A stretch of 64,000 nucleotides of DNA from Jejudonia soesokkakensis (GTDB taxonomy: Bacteria; Bacteroidota; Bacteroidia; Flavobacteriales; Flavobacteriaceae). Positions 1 through 8,773 of this stretch are shown here, one piece after another. The translations under genes and the position numbers were made by a program. A model generated the notes under the pieces. It was not told the DNA's origin. It ran no database searches and saw nothing but the letters and a program-made list of their open reading frames with translations. The first letter of the stretch is position 1, and the number at the start of each line of letters is the position of its first letter. The stretch covers positions 186,001 to 250,000 of the forward strand of contig NZ_JBHTBN010000005.1 of NCBI RefSeq assembly GCF_042664795.1, in the 5' to 3' direction.

Positions 1-77
1 TATTTCTGGCCTGGGCGATGCTAAAAGAAGGAGGATCATCCATTAAAACAGCAAAGGTTGCTATTGCGCAACTATAA
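1..77 (+). CDS. C-terminal tail of an unidentified gene (partial at window edge)
   Basis: An open frame runs in from the left edge (codons in phase from base 3) and stops at TAA 75-77. The 24 visible residues include AMLKEGGSS and end KVAIAQL. They are too few to assign a family. The gene lies on the same strand as the glycosyltransferase that follows about 45 bases later, so the two may be co-transcribed. The frame could be chance, but the composition (Lys, Gly, Ala, Ser) looks coding. Confidence 0.4.
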   Translation, partial: FLAWAMLKEGGSSIKTAKVAIAQL

Positions 78-122
78 CAACGTTTTATACCTAAGACCCA
101 TAGATTTTAAATCCACTAAATT

Positions 123-1370
123 ATTAATATCTCCCTTCTCATAATAGGTCATACGTTTCCGGAGCCAACCACCACGGCAGCTGGCACAAGAATGATGCAG
201 CTCATTTCTATTTTTAAAGAGCGGGGTTACACCATAACTTTTGCAAGTACAGCATCCATTTCTGAAAAGTCTCAAAACCTAGAGGAACTTGGAATTTCTT
301 CAGAAACTATTGAACTTAACAGTTCAAGTTTTGATGTATTTGTTAAAAAACTTGAGCCAACAATCGTCCTTTTTGATCGCTATATTACCGAAGAACAATT
401 TGGTTGGCGTGTGGCTCAAATGTGCCCAGAAGCACTTCGTATTTTGGATACCGAAGATTTGCATTTTCTACGGAAGGCACGACAGGAAGCTGTAAAAAAT
501 AATATTCCTGTTACGAAAGCGTATCTATTTACTGAAACAGCAAAACGTGAAATCGCGAGCATCCTTCGTTGTGACCTTTCGCTTATCATTTCTGAAGTTG
601 AAATGCAGCTTCTAAAAGAGACATTTAAGATCTCTGAAGCTTTTTTACTATACCTGCCTTTTTTGATCGAACCGTTAGCCGCTTCAGAAAAACTCACATT
701 GCCAACTTTTGATGAAAGACACCATTTTGTTACTATTGGTAATATGTTCCATGCACCCAATGTAGATTCGGTGCTTCAGCTAAAAAAAGAAATCTGGCCA
801 CAGATTAAAAAGCGATTACCTAAAGCTGAATTGCATGTGTATGGTACGTATGCTTCTCAACAAATTATTCAGCTTCATTCAAAAAAAGAAGGATTTCTAA
901 TAAAAGGATGGGCACCTTCAGTTAGAGAAGTAATGACACATGCGAGGGTATGTGTAGCGCCAATTCGATTTGGTGCGGGATTAAAAGGCAAACTCATAGA
1001 TGCAATGCAATTTGGGACTCCTTTTGTAACTACCCAAATGGGAGCAGAAGGTATTTTTACTTCGGAAAGTACTTTGGCGTATACAGAAGATAATAATGAA
1101 AAATTTGTGGATACTGCCGTTACTTTATATTCAAATAAAAAAGATTGGTTAGTAGGGCAGCGACTAGGGTTTGCGACGATAGAAAGTCGTTTTAGAAAAA
1201 AAAGTTTCGAACCAATTCTTATGGAGAGGATAAAACATCTTTTGACAAAATTATCTTCTCATAGAAATCAAAACTTTATAGGACAGGTGCTGCAACACCA
1301 TACGTTACAGAGCAGTAAATATCTAAGTAAGTGGATAGAGGAAAAAAATAAAGCATCGGGAATGAGTTAA
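123..1370 (+). CDS. GT-B fold glycosyltransferase, apparent ATT start
   Basis: Probable sugar transferase for surface glycan synthesis. From 123 the product is about 415 aa. The C-terminal half is the recognisable part: a strand-turn FVTIGNMFHAPN, then HVYGTY and IKGWAPSVREVM, then APIRFGAGLKGKLIDAMQFG, the nucleotide-sugar binding region of GT1/GT4-type enzymes. The first ATG is at 192, but the frame is open back to the TAA at 117-119. The upstream codons read (M)NISLLIIGHTFPEP and then TTTAAGTRMMQL, a standard first beta strand of a GT-B N-domain. No ATG, GTG or TTG exists in that stretch. The best start is ATT at 123, with ATT 120 as an alternative. Starting at 192 would remove the first Rossmann strand. 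The acceptor and donor cannot be told from sequence. Confidence 0.8.
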   Translation: MNISLLIIGHTFPEPTTTAAGTRMMQLISIFKERGYTITFASTASISEKSQNLEELGISSETIELNSSSFDVFVKKLEPTIVLFDRYITEEQFGWRVAQMCPEALRILDTEDLHFLRKARQEAVKNNIPVTKAYLFTETAKREIASILRCDLSLIISEVEMQLLKETFKISEAFLLYLPFLIEPLAASEKLTLPTFDERHHFVTIGNMFHAPNVDSVLQLKKEIWPQIKKRLPKAELHVYGTYASQQIIQLHSKKEGFLIKGWAPSVREVMTHARVCVAPIRFGAGLKGKLIDAMQFGTPFVTTQMGAEGIFTSESTLAYTEDNNEKFVDTAVTLYSNKKDWLVGQRLGFATIESRFRKKSFEPILMERIKHLLTKLSSHRNQNFIGQVLQHHTLQSSKYLSKWIEEKNKASGMS

Positions 1371-1490
1371 TAATTAAACTTTTCGAGTTACAAGATATTA
1401 AGTACAACCCTTACATTGCACTGTCTATTTACTTCACTTAGACATTGTGATTAATTAAAGTTGATTTGGAAGATTAATTGCTATGAAAGA

Positions 1491-1526
1491 AAACCTTCTC
1501 TTCGTCACTGTCGGGAAGGTTTTTTT
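1491..1526. terminator. Bidirectional hairpin terminator between convergent genes
   Basis: AAACCTTC (1491-1498) pairs with GAAGGTTT (1515-1522), extended inward by C/G and T/G pairs, and is followed by a run of T on the + strand. Read on the minus strand the stem is followed by TTTTCTTT. It lies between the convergent glycosyltransferase and M14 peptidase genes and can serve both. Confidence 0.75.
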
Positions 1527-1550
1527 GATGCTGTTTGTTGTGCCTAAAAA

Positions 1551-4037
1551 TTATAATGTGAATTTGTTATTGTTTACAAAAAAGATAGCATTGACAAAGA
1601 GTAACTTTCCGTTTTCCCAGAAAGATCGAAATAGTACATCATCGACCATATAGATCATACTTCCACTTCCCATGCGCTCTTCTGCGAACACAACAGAATT
1701 TGTTAACCCTTTAGTGGCTTTTTCACCTGCAAATCCAGATACAACTACAGGAGTATCCTTGATATATCCTACATTATATCCACTATCTAAAAAAGCATAA
1801 GAAGTTCCTCCTAATTTTAAAGAGTAGTAGTCTTTATCGTATCCAAACGCCATTGGGTGTGTTACATCCAGTGTTGTTTTAAAAATGCTTCCTGTAATTA
1901 GATTGGGTACCTGCGCACGTTCACGTTGGTCATATGGGATTAAATTATCTGCTGAATTTTCTTCTTTTTCTTCAGAATCGTCTTCATCTTTATTAGAAGT
2001 GAGATTAAATCCTTCTTTGTCTGCAAAAGAACGAACAGCAGCTCCTATAGCAATGACTTTTCCGCCAGACCGAACCCAATCTTTTAAATCAGTAAGGGAT
2101 TCTTCGGTAAGGATACGTCCGTACCAGCCTTCAGGCATCACTAATACATCATACTTTTGAAGCACTGACACGCTAAAATCATCTGTATTAATAGAAGTGA
2201 TTGGGTAATTTAATTGTGTTTCAAAAAAGTGCCATAGCGCTCCATAGCTGAGAGATGACGTACCTTCTCCTTGTAACATTGCTATCCGCTGATTGTTAAT
2301 TAACTTAACATCGGGGGATCCAAAATCGGTAATTGCATCCGCAAAACTTGTGTTTGATGCGTATAACTTACGATTGTGTTTGTTGGCAATTTCAATTAGT
2401 TTTTTGCTGAAAGTTTCATTCATCCTGTTATCACTTTTGGTAATGACAAGGCTTCCGCGTCCGAAGGTCTTTCCGCCAAAAATCAATTTCTTTTCTGAAA
2501 AGCGCACTCGGATATCCTCCTGCAATAACTCTGACAAAAACGCAGCATCCTGCATGCTATCCCACTTTGAGATATATCCTGCAGCATTCGCCAAGGCTAC
2601 ATTGTTAATAGTTTCCAGATTTTGAACACTCCCATTGACAAGAGAGGTACTTGCTATAGCTTCTAGTCCATACGCATACGGGATACTCCAAGCTGTAATA
2701 TCGTAAGTGAGCGGTTCATCCAGTTTTGCAGTTGACTCAAATAATACTTTGACCATCTTCCCCTTTGGCTGATTTGTTGATACAACCAACGCGCCTGCAG
2801 CATCCATGCTTCCATCTTTTTGAGTGGTATAGTTATAGCCACTTACCTTTCCGCCATTCGCAAAACTGTACTTAATCTCGTGTTTATCCAACAGATGTGT
2901 GAGAGCTTTAATTTTGTCAGTACTGCCTTTTAACACATAACTCTTGAATTTTAGGTTTGTGTTGTCAAAGAATTTTTTAAACTCAGTATTTAGCCTGGCA
3001 GCATTCTGAGAAGAAATTTCAACAGTAGAAAGTGCTGTAGTTGTATGGTGTGCCACACGATCTACCAAGGTTAATTCAAAACCTTCGTCGGTGTTAATTC
3101 CTAAGCCAGCTCTTCCGTGACCTGCTTGTTCGTAAGTCATACCAATAGCGCCCATAAAAGTTGGATAGGTGTCCCCATAACTTGGATATAATAAGTCAAA
3201 ACGTTCGCGGGTAAAAAATAGCCAACCTTCATCATCAAAATAGCTGGCGTGATTTTTACCAATTTCTGTTTGAAAATCTCGCTGGAAATCAGTTATAATC
3301 TCATGAAAAGGTTCTGCAGCAGGTGCAAAATAATAAGGCTCATTGATACCCTGTTCGTGAAAATCTACGTGTACGTGCGGCATCCATTTATTATAGATCT
3401 TTAATCGTTGCTGGGTTTCTACCTGTGATGCCCATGCCCAGTCCCGGTTGAGGTCAAAGAGGTAATGGTTAGGTCTTCCCCCTGGCCAGGGTTCATTGTG
3501 TTCTGTCGCTGCTTGCTTCGGATTGTAAGGAGTGGCTTTTACCTGATTATACCAATTGGCATACCGATCACGTCCGTCCGGGTTTACGCAAGGATCAATA
3601 ATTACGACCGTATTTTGTAGCCAGGCTTTTTTTTCAGTAATTAATCTATATAAAGAGCTCATGGAAGCTTCGGTACTTGATGCTTCATTACCATGAACAT
3701 TATAACTTAACCATACAATTGCAATTTCTGGGGTTGCATTTCCAGCAAGAATCCCTGTGTTTTTTAAATTATCCTGTCGAATTTGCTCAATATTGGCGAG
3801 ATTTTCTGGCGTAGAAACTATCGCATACGTAAGCGGTCTGCGTTCATTTGTTTTTCCATAAGTGTCATAGGTTACCATACTACTATTTTTGGCAACATGC
3901 TCAAAATAGGTAACTACATCTGCATGTCGTGAAAATTGAGTACCTAGTTCGTAGCCTAGAAATTCTGAAGGAGATTGAACTTGAGCTTGCACAAACGAGA
4001 TAAAAAGAACGAGTGGTAAGATTAAAAATCGTTTCAT
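1551..4037 (-). CDS. Secreted M14-family zinc carboxypeptidase
   Basis: 828 aa. A signal peptide is visible (hydrophobic LILPLVLFISFVQA, cleavage near residue 18-19), so the enzyme is exported. Residues about 25-340 form an M14 zinc peptidase domain. The zinc ligands are HGNE (H115, E118) and the His of VDFHEQG (about 227). MTYEQAGHG near 303 probably supplies the catalytic Glu. DPCVNPDGRDR (about 149-158) is another family motif. The C-terminal half, about 590-700, resembles the class I glutamine-amidotransferase-like fold seen in a subgroup of these peptidases (VLVMPEGWYGR, VRSGGKVIAIGAA). No T9SS sorting domain is evident, so it is probably periplasmic. It likely releases amino acids from the C-termini of peptides. 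It is a single gene convergent with the upstream glycosyltransferase. Confidence 0.87.
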   Translation of the reverse strand: MKRFLILPLVLFISFVQAQVQSPSEFLGYELGTQFSRHADVVTYFEHVAKNSSMVTYDTYGKTNERRPLTYAIVSTPENLANIEQIRQDNLKNTGILAGNATPEIAIVWLSYNVHGNEASSTEASMSSLYRLITEKKAWLQNTVVIIDPCVNPDGRDRYANWYNQVKATPYNPKQAATEHNEPWPGGRPNHYLFDLNRDWAWASQVETQQRLKIYNKWMPHVHVDFHEQGINEPYYFAPAAEPFHEIITDFQRDFQTEIGKNHASYFDDEGWLFFTRERFDLLYPSYGDTYPTFMGAIGMTYEQAGHGRAGLGINTDEGFELTLVDRVAHHTTTALSTVEISSQNAARLNTEFKKFFDNTNLKFKSYVLKGSTDKIKALTHLLDKHEIKYSFANGGKVSGYNYTTQKDGSMDAAGALVVSTNQPKGKMVKVLFESTAKLDEPLTYDITAWSIPYAYGLEAIASTSLVNGSVQNLETINNVALANAAGYISKWDSMQDAAFLSELLQEDIRVRFSEKKLIFGGKTFGRGSLVITKSDNRMNETFSKKLIEIANKHNRKLYASNTSFADAITDFGSPDVKLINNQRIAMLQGEGTSSLSYGALWHFFETQLNYPITSINTDDFSVSVLQKYDVLVMPEGWYGRILTEESLTDLKDWVRSGGKVIAIGAAVRSFADKEGFNLTSNKDEDDSEEKEENSADNLIPYDQRERAQVPNLITGSIFKTTLDVTHPMAFGYDKDYYSLKLGGTSYAFLDSGYNVGYIKDTPVVVSGFAGEKATKGLTNSVVFAEERMGSGSMIYMVDDVLFRSFWENGKLLFVNAIFFVNNNKFTL

Positions 4038-4099
4038 TGGTGGGTTTTAATATGAAAGGCTAAAGCTACTAAAGTTTTGCCAAATTCTGTATTCTGAAG

Positions 4100-4127
4100 T
4101 TGTTATTATATATTATCATTATTTTTG
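4100..4127 (+). promoter_or_regulatory. Promoter for bshC
   Basis: TTG at 4100-4102, 17 bases, then TATTTTTG at 4120-4127. This is a good match to the Bacteroidota -33/-7 pattern (TTG, TAnnTTTG). It lies 22 bases before the ATG at 4150. Confidence 0.6.
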
Positions 4128-4149
4128 AAACACTAATTGCAGTAATCCT

Positions 4150-5745
4150 ATGCCTAAAAGTTTTATCCCGTATCAAAAAACTGGTTATTTTTCAAAATTG
4201 ATAGGTGATTATCTTGCGCAAGATTCTTCTTTAAAGCAGTTCTACGGAAAGTTCCCCACGCTGGAAAATTGTAAGGAGCAGTTGAATGAAAAAAAGAGTT
4301 CATACAGTGCCAATTCAAGAAATGTTCTAAAACAACAACTGAAGCTTCAGTATCAAGATTTTGAAACTTCTGAAGCTACCCAGCACAATATTGAGTCGCT
4401 TGCCAAAGACAATACATTTACCATCACCACAGGGCATCAACTTAACTTGTTTACAGGACCCTTATATTTTTTATATAAGATCTTTTCGGTCATAAATCTT
4501 TCAGAAAAATTAAATAAAACCTATCCTAATTATCACTTTGTCCCTGTGTATTGGATGGCAACCGAAGATCACGATTTTGAGGAAATCAATTATTTTAATT
4601 TCAATGGAAAGAAAATTGTCTGGGACAGACAAGACGGCGGAGGTGTAGGCGAATTTTCTACCGAAGGTTTACAGGAAGTAAGGCAGGTTGTTGCAAAAGT
4701 TTTTGGTACTACTGAAAACGGAAAGAAACTCACATCTCTTTTTTCTGAAGCCTATACAGAGCATCCCAATCTTGCCGATGCAACACGCTATTTAGGAAAC
4801 GAACTGTTTAAAGAATACGGTCTTGTAATTGTCGATGGAAATGATGCAGTATTAAAAAAAGCTTTCATCCCGTTTGCTGAAAAAGAACTTGACGAAAATA
4901 TTTCTTTTAAAAAAATTACTAAAACAATTAAAGCACTTCTTCAGGCAGGATATAGCGAACAGGTACATCCGCGCGAAATCAATTTATTTTATGTAACCGA
5001 AGGAATTCGGGAAAGGATTATCGAAAAGCAAGAAAAGTTTTATGTCAACGAAACAGATTTGGTTTTTACCAAAGACGAAATCTTTAAAGAACTTAATAGA
5101 CATCCGGAGCGGTTTTCGCCAAACGCTTTATTGCGACCTTTGTATCAAGAAGTAATCTTACCTAATATCTGTTATGTTGGTGGTGGTGGTGAATTGGCAT
5201 ATTGGTTTCAGTTAAAAGCATATTTTGAAGGTGTAAATGTTCCGTTTCCTATAGTGTTATTACGTAATTCTGCGATATTGGTACCTGCTAAACTTTCAGA
5301 AAAACTAAAAAAACTAGATGTTTCAATTACAGAATTATTTCAAAAGCAACACGAATTAAAGACAAACGTTACCAAAAAACTTTCAGAAGTAAAGATTGAT
5401 TTTTCAGCTCAGAAAGAACTGCTGGAAGCTCAGTTTAAAGATTTATATACCCTTGCCAACAAAACAGATGCGTCATTTATGGGAGCGGTTGCCGCTCAAG
5501 AAAAGAAACAAAAAAATGGATTAGACCATCTCGAAAAACGGTTACTAAAAGCTCAAAAAAGAAAATTGGCAGATCAATTGGACCGACTTACACAATTGCA
5601 GGATTCCTTATTTCCTGGGCAGAGTCTTCAAGAACGTAATACCAACTTTTCTGAATTTTATCTTCCATATGGCGAGGATTTATTCAAAAAATTAAAGCAA
5701 CAGTTAGATCCATTGTCACATGAGTTTTCCATTATTACCTTATAA
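4150..5745 (+). CDS. bshC: Bacillithiol biosynthesis cysteine-adding enzyme BshC
   Basis: 531 aa. It joins cysteine to GlcN-malate in the last step of bacillithiol synthesis, in the cytoplasm. Family hallmarks are TTGHQLNLFTGPLYFLYKI at about 93-111, PVYWMATEDHDFEEIN at about 132-147, a Rossmann-like core, and GGGGELAYW at about 345-353 within the nucleotide-binding region. These are followed by a long charged helical (coiled-coil) segment at about 385-510 and a conserved Phe/Tyr-rich end. Length is normal for BshC. bshA and bshB are not in the window. The 3' end overlaps the convergent ATP-grasp gene by six bases. Confidence 0.95.
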   Translation: MPKSFIPYQKTGYFSKLIGDYLAQDSSLKQFYGKFPTLENCKEQLNEKKSSYSANSRNVLKQQLKLQYQDFETSEATQHNIESLAKDNTFTITTGHQLNLFTGPLYFLYKIFSVINLSEKLNKTYPNYHFVPVYWMATEDHDFEEINYFNFNGKKIVWDRQDGGGVGEFSTEGLQEVRQVVAKVFGTTENGKKLTSLFSEAYTEHPNLADATRYLGNELFKEYGLVIVDGNDAVLKKAFIPFAEKELDENISFKKITKTIKALLQAGYSEQVHPREINLFYVTEGIRERIIEKQEKFYVNETDLVFTKDEIFKELNRHPERFSPNALLRPLYQEVILPNICYVGGGGELAYWFQLKAYFEGVNVPFPIVLLRNSAILVPAKLSEKLKKLDVSITELFQKQHELKTNVTKKLSEVKIDFSAQKELLEAQFKDLYTLANKTDASFMGAVAAQEKKQKNGLDHLEKRLLKAQKRKLADQLDRLTQLQDSLFPGQSLQERNTNFSEFYLPYGEDLFKKLKQQLDPLSHEFSIITL

Positions 5746-6780
5746 TGTCGCGAGTCTGCTATTGTCTATATAATCACCATATAGGTTTTTATAATGTACT
5801 TTTCGTTCAATACTTTTAATGACTTCGGCTGCAAAATCTTTTTCATAGGCGCGACTCATCATGTTTAATCCGCCAGGACTAAACACATTAATCTCCATTA
5901 ATTTATCACCAACAATATCTATCCCAACTAAGAACATGCCATCTTGGACTAACTTTGGACGAACAATTTCTGCTAGTTCTAACATTTGATCTGTAACTTT
6001 TACTTTATCGGGTTTTCCTCCCGCATGAATATTACTTCGAATATCTCCTTCGGCATTGACACGCTGTATCACTGCGTAAGCATCATCGACCTTTAATGGT
6101 TCGCCATTCATTAAGATAAGTCTTGTGTCCCCTTTGGTTGCTGCGGGTAAATATTCCTGTGCGATTACATACCCATCTCGACTAATGGCTTCGATGGTCT
6201 GACTTAAATTATGTTCATTTTTTTTATCCATCCTAAACACATTGGTTCCTCCACTTCCTTTTAAGGGCTTAAGGATCATTTTTTGTTTCTGACTTTTAAA
6301 AAATTCTCTTATTTCATTTTCATCACGGCTTATGATGGTCTCTGGACGTAATATTTCTGGAAAATGCTGAAAATACATTTTATTTACGGCGCTTGCCAGA
6401 CTGGTTGGATGATTTACTACGAGCACATTATTTCTTACCGCTATTTCACCAAAAATAAAAGCTGCATTTTGAGCCCATTCGCGTTCGCCAATTTCATCAC
6501 TAGGGTCATTACGAAGAAACAATACATCCAGATCTTCTGAAGAAATTTTTGTCAATTCCTGTTCCTGAACAGCCTTGAAATAAGTTTCCTGACTTTTAAA
6601 TTTCCGGTCTGAAATGGTCTTACAAAGTGCTGTCAAATTACCGTCACTGGCATACCCTAATTCGCCAACACCAATGTAAAATACCTCGTGTCCCCTTTTG
6701 TAGGCTGCATAACCCATCGTTGGTGTAGAGTATTTTACTTGTTCGGTGGCGTGGTCATTTATTACAAATGCAATTTTCAT
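5740..6780 (-). CDS. GshB-like ATP-grasp ligase
   Basis: 346 aa. It resembles prokaryotic glutathione synthetase. A pre-ATP-grasp N-domain (MKIAFVINDH, with LRNDPSDE at about 89-96 matching the GshB R-x-DP motif) is followed by an ATP-grasp domain with the glycine loop KPLKGSGGTN at about 171-180. Arg and Asp ligands lie in GDTRLI (about 217-222), and the metal-binding end is DIVGDKLMEINVFSPGG at about 288-304. No gshA or gshF is in the window. The organism carries the bacillithiol gene bshC next door, so the true substrate may not be gamma-glutamylcysteine. It lies 5 bases downstream of the DUF1704 gene, so the two form an operon. The function is an ATP-dependent carboxylate-amine/thiol ligase; the substrates are unknown. 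Confidence 0.8.
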   Translation of the reverse strand: MKIAFVINDHATEQVKYSTPTMGYAAYKRGHEVFYIGVGELGYASDGNLTALCKTISDRKFKSQETYFKAVQEQELTKISSEDLDVLFLRNDPSDEIGEREWAQNAAFIFGEIAVRNNVLVVNHPTSLASAVNKMYFQHFPEILRPETIISRDENEIREFFKSQKQKMILKPLKGSGGTNVFRMDKKNEHNLSQTIEAISRDGYVIAQEYLPAATKGDTRLILMNGEPLKVDDAYAVIQRVNAEGDIRSNIHAGGKPDKVKVTDQMLELAEIVRPKLVQDGMFLVGIDIVGDKLMEINVFSPGGLNMMSRAYEKDFAAEVIKSIERKVHYKNLYGDYIDNSRLATL

Positions 6781-6785
6781 AGTCT

Positions 6786-8609
6786 TTAGTTTAAAAGTTC
6801 GGTTAGGGTTATTCCTTTTCGTATTTGTTGTAAGCGTTCCTGTACTGAGGGACGTTCTAAAAATCTTGGTAATTCGGGCTTCTTTAGCACATTTCGGTAG
6901 ATTAATTCTTCAATCAACGGAACATGGTTGGTATTAAATTTTCCAGCATATAGGGTTTCTAATTTTCCTCCGTCTTTAAGATAATCTAAAACATTGATCA
7001 ATCCTGCGAGGTATACTGCATCTTTTGTGAGTCCGCCACCTCTATAAATCCGCATTGTAATATAGTATGCCGTCCGTTCTGGAAAATTATACTCTTTATG
7101 AAGCAAGTGAAAGGTGTCTACAAATGTAGCTCCAGAGACCAGACTGTCTGCAGCAACAACACGTCCTGCAAGTAATCGAAGCCTGTTTTTGGTCAAGCCA
7201 CCCACAAGATATTCAGACAGCACAGCAAGTCCTTCCTGTAATTGATCATACCCTGCAAAACCTGCATACATTTGTTTTAGTGGTTGGCTTTTTCCATTGC
7301 AATACGTTAATATATGGGTTGCGATTTCATGTTGTATCAAGGCGTCACATCGATTCGAATCCATGTTAAGTTGATCACTAATGAGTAGTGTCGTTTCTGA
7401 AACCATAATTCCAGCAACATCACTACGAATTTCTAAGGCTAGCTTTAAGTGTGGAAATTTTTCTTGGTAATAATCAATTTCTTTTTGAGCGTGTTCTGCA
7501 AATTCATGACAAGTAAATTTATCAATTTCTGAAGCATTTTCTCCTTCAGAGAAAGTGTTGAGAATTTCTTTTGCTCCATTTAAAACATCTTCTTCTATAC
7601 GACCATATAAACTTTCCCCTACAAAACGAAAACTATCGGTACCCCGCTCTTCCAGCATAGTAAGTTGTTTCTCGATCTCCAGCCGTTTGTCACGCAAAAT
7701 GTAAGCGAGGGTAGGATCATCTACCTTTTCAATTGGAATATCATACAGCTTTCTTTTTTCCTGTTCAGGATCTAATGCGATTAATCTATAGGTAAAGGAG
7801 GGTTTTTTGGAAAATTTACTTTCTTTAAATTGTTCCCATTGTTCGCTGCTATTGACAGGTGTAGTTCGTAGTAGAAAGGACATGCCTTCACTAATTTCGG
7901 CCAGATCATGATCTGCCTGCATGGTTATTTTATCAAGACTCGTTTTCCCGAGCATTAGAAAATGATCATACGGATTTGAAGTCTGTACCCGGATAAATTC
8001 AAACACCGTTCTTTTAATTATTTCTGAAAGATAGGTTGCAAATTTTCGGTAAAAAATAGAATACACTTGATTTTCGGAAGGTCGCTGATAAATAGTTGGA
8101 ACCGAAATACCAATCGTCAAACTACCTGAAGCTTTAGACTGATCGATAGTCATTAAAGGTTCTAATCTATCGGGATGACGCATATTGGTGTCATTGACTG
8201 TTGAAGAAACTTCGGGATATATAAGTCGCATTTCATCAATTCCTATTTGTAGCGCTTTTATGGTAGCGGGAGCTTTATCTTTTGGACATGAGATTTCAAA
8301 GGTAGCATCGTGATTGTTTCGTTCGGGCCACATTTCAAGAATAAGAAACGAATTAAGTTTTTTAGACATTGAGGTTGCAATACATTGAATCAATTCTGAA
8401 ATATCAACCGTGTCTTTAACTATTAAATACGAAGCCTGCGTTTTTAATAATCCCGAAAAGTATAAATCCGGCTTTTTATATCGGTAAATACAGATATAAG
8501 GCAATACTTTATCAATATGCAACATACCGCCTTCTGGCAGCTGCTCATTAATGGGTAATTGCGACTCTAAATCTCCACAAACCGTTTGCAGTAATGGCTC
8601 TTCAATCAT
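6786..8609 (-). CDS. DUF1704 / QEGLA-motif putative metallopeptidase (MATCAP-like)
   Basis: 607 aa. It belongs to the QEGLA-motif family (DUF1704), the bacterial relatives of the eukaryotic tyrosine carboxypeptidase MATCAP. The C-terminal half carries HEIATH (H427, E428, H432), the unusual HExxxH zinc motif of that family, followed by LQEGLAVLSEYLVGGLT at about 457-473 with the eponymous QEGLA. RGGGLTKDAVYLAGL at about 534-548 is also conserved. The N-terminal about 300 residues look like the domain common to bacterial members. A Glu of QEGLA may be the third zinc ligand (inference). It is the first gene of an operon with the GshB-like ligase. Bacterial members are often labelled flavohemoglobin expression-modulating, but the molecular function is not established. 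Confidence 0.85.
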   Translation of the reverse strand: MIEEPLLQTVCGDLESQLPINEQLPEGGMLHIDKVLPYICIYRYKKPDLYFSGLLKTQASYLIVKDTVDISELIQCIATSMSKKLNSFLILEMWPERNNHDATFEISCPKDKAPATIKALQIGIDEMRLIYPEVSSTVNDTNMRHPDRLEPLMTIDQSKASGSLTIGISVPTIYQRPSENQVYSIFYRKFATYLSEIIKRTVFEFIRVQTSNPYDHFLMLGKTSLDKITMQADHDLAEISEGMSFLLRTTPVNSSEQWEQFKESKFSKKPSFTYRLIALDPEQEKRKLYDIPIEKVDDPTLAYILRDKRLEIEKQLTMLEERGTDSFRFVGESLYGRIEEDVLNGAKEILNTFSEGENASEIDKFTCHEFAEHAQKEIDYYQEKFPHLKLALEIRSDVAGIMVSETTLLISDQLNMDSNRCDALIQHEIATHILTYCNGKSQPLKQMYAGFAGYDQLQEGLAVLSEYLVGGLTKNRLRLLAGRVVAADSLVSGATFVDTFHLLHKEYNFPERTAYYITMRIYRGGGLTKDAVYLAGLINVLDYLKDGGKLETLYAGKFNTNHVPLIEELIYRNVLKKPELPRFLERPSVQERLQQIRKGITLTELLN

Positions 8610-8716
8610 AAGACCTAAAAATACTATTTATTCATCGCATTTTTGTAAGATGCATAGGAGATTGGCATTAGTTTAACGGCGATTGTTAAGGTCGTGTCAA
8701 AGGGTTTCAAATTTTC

Positions 8717-8763
8717 AACTTATTTTTTAAGTTCGAAGCATTTTCTAACTTAAAATTTTAAGT
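8717..8763. promoter_or_regulatory. Paired inverted repeats upstream of guaA (possible operator)
   Basis: AACTTA (8717-8722), five bases, TAAGTT (8728-8733). About thirty bases on is a perfect 16-bp palindrome ACTTAAAATTTTAAGT (8748-8763), whose last base is the first base of the guaA -7 element. Both share the half-site AACTTA/TAAGTT. The placement suits a repressor site, but the DNA is AT-rich and no regulator is known here. Confidence 0.35.
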
Positions 8764-8770
8764 ATTTTTG
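8763..8770 (+). promoter_or_regulatory. -7 promoter element for guaA
   Basis: TATTTTTG exactly fits TAnnTTTG and lies only 3 bases before the ATG at 8774. Transcription would start at or next to the start codon, giving a leaderless or near-leaderless mRNA. No convincing -33 TTG is seen. Confidence 0.5.
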
Positions 8771-8773
8771 TGG

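Noticed and set aside
416..760. Antisense gene inside the glycosyltransferase
   Set aside because: It has no domain sense and mirrors the coding strand; the + strand frame carries clear GT motifs.
8768..8773. TTG start for guaA
   Set aside because: It falls inside the -7 promoter element, and the ATG at 8774 matches the family N-terminus.
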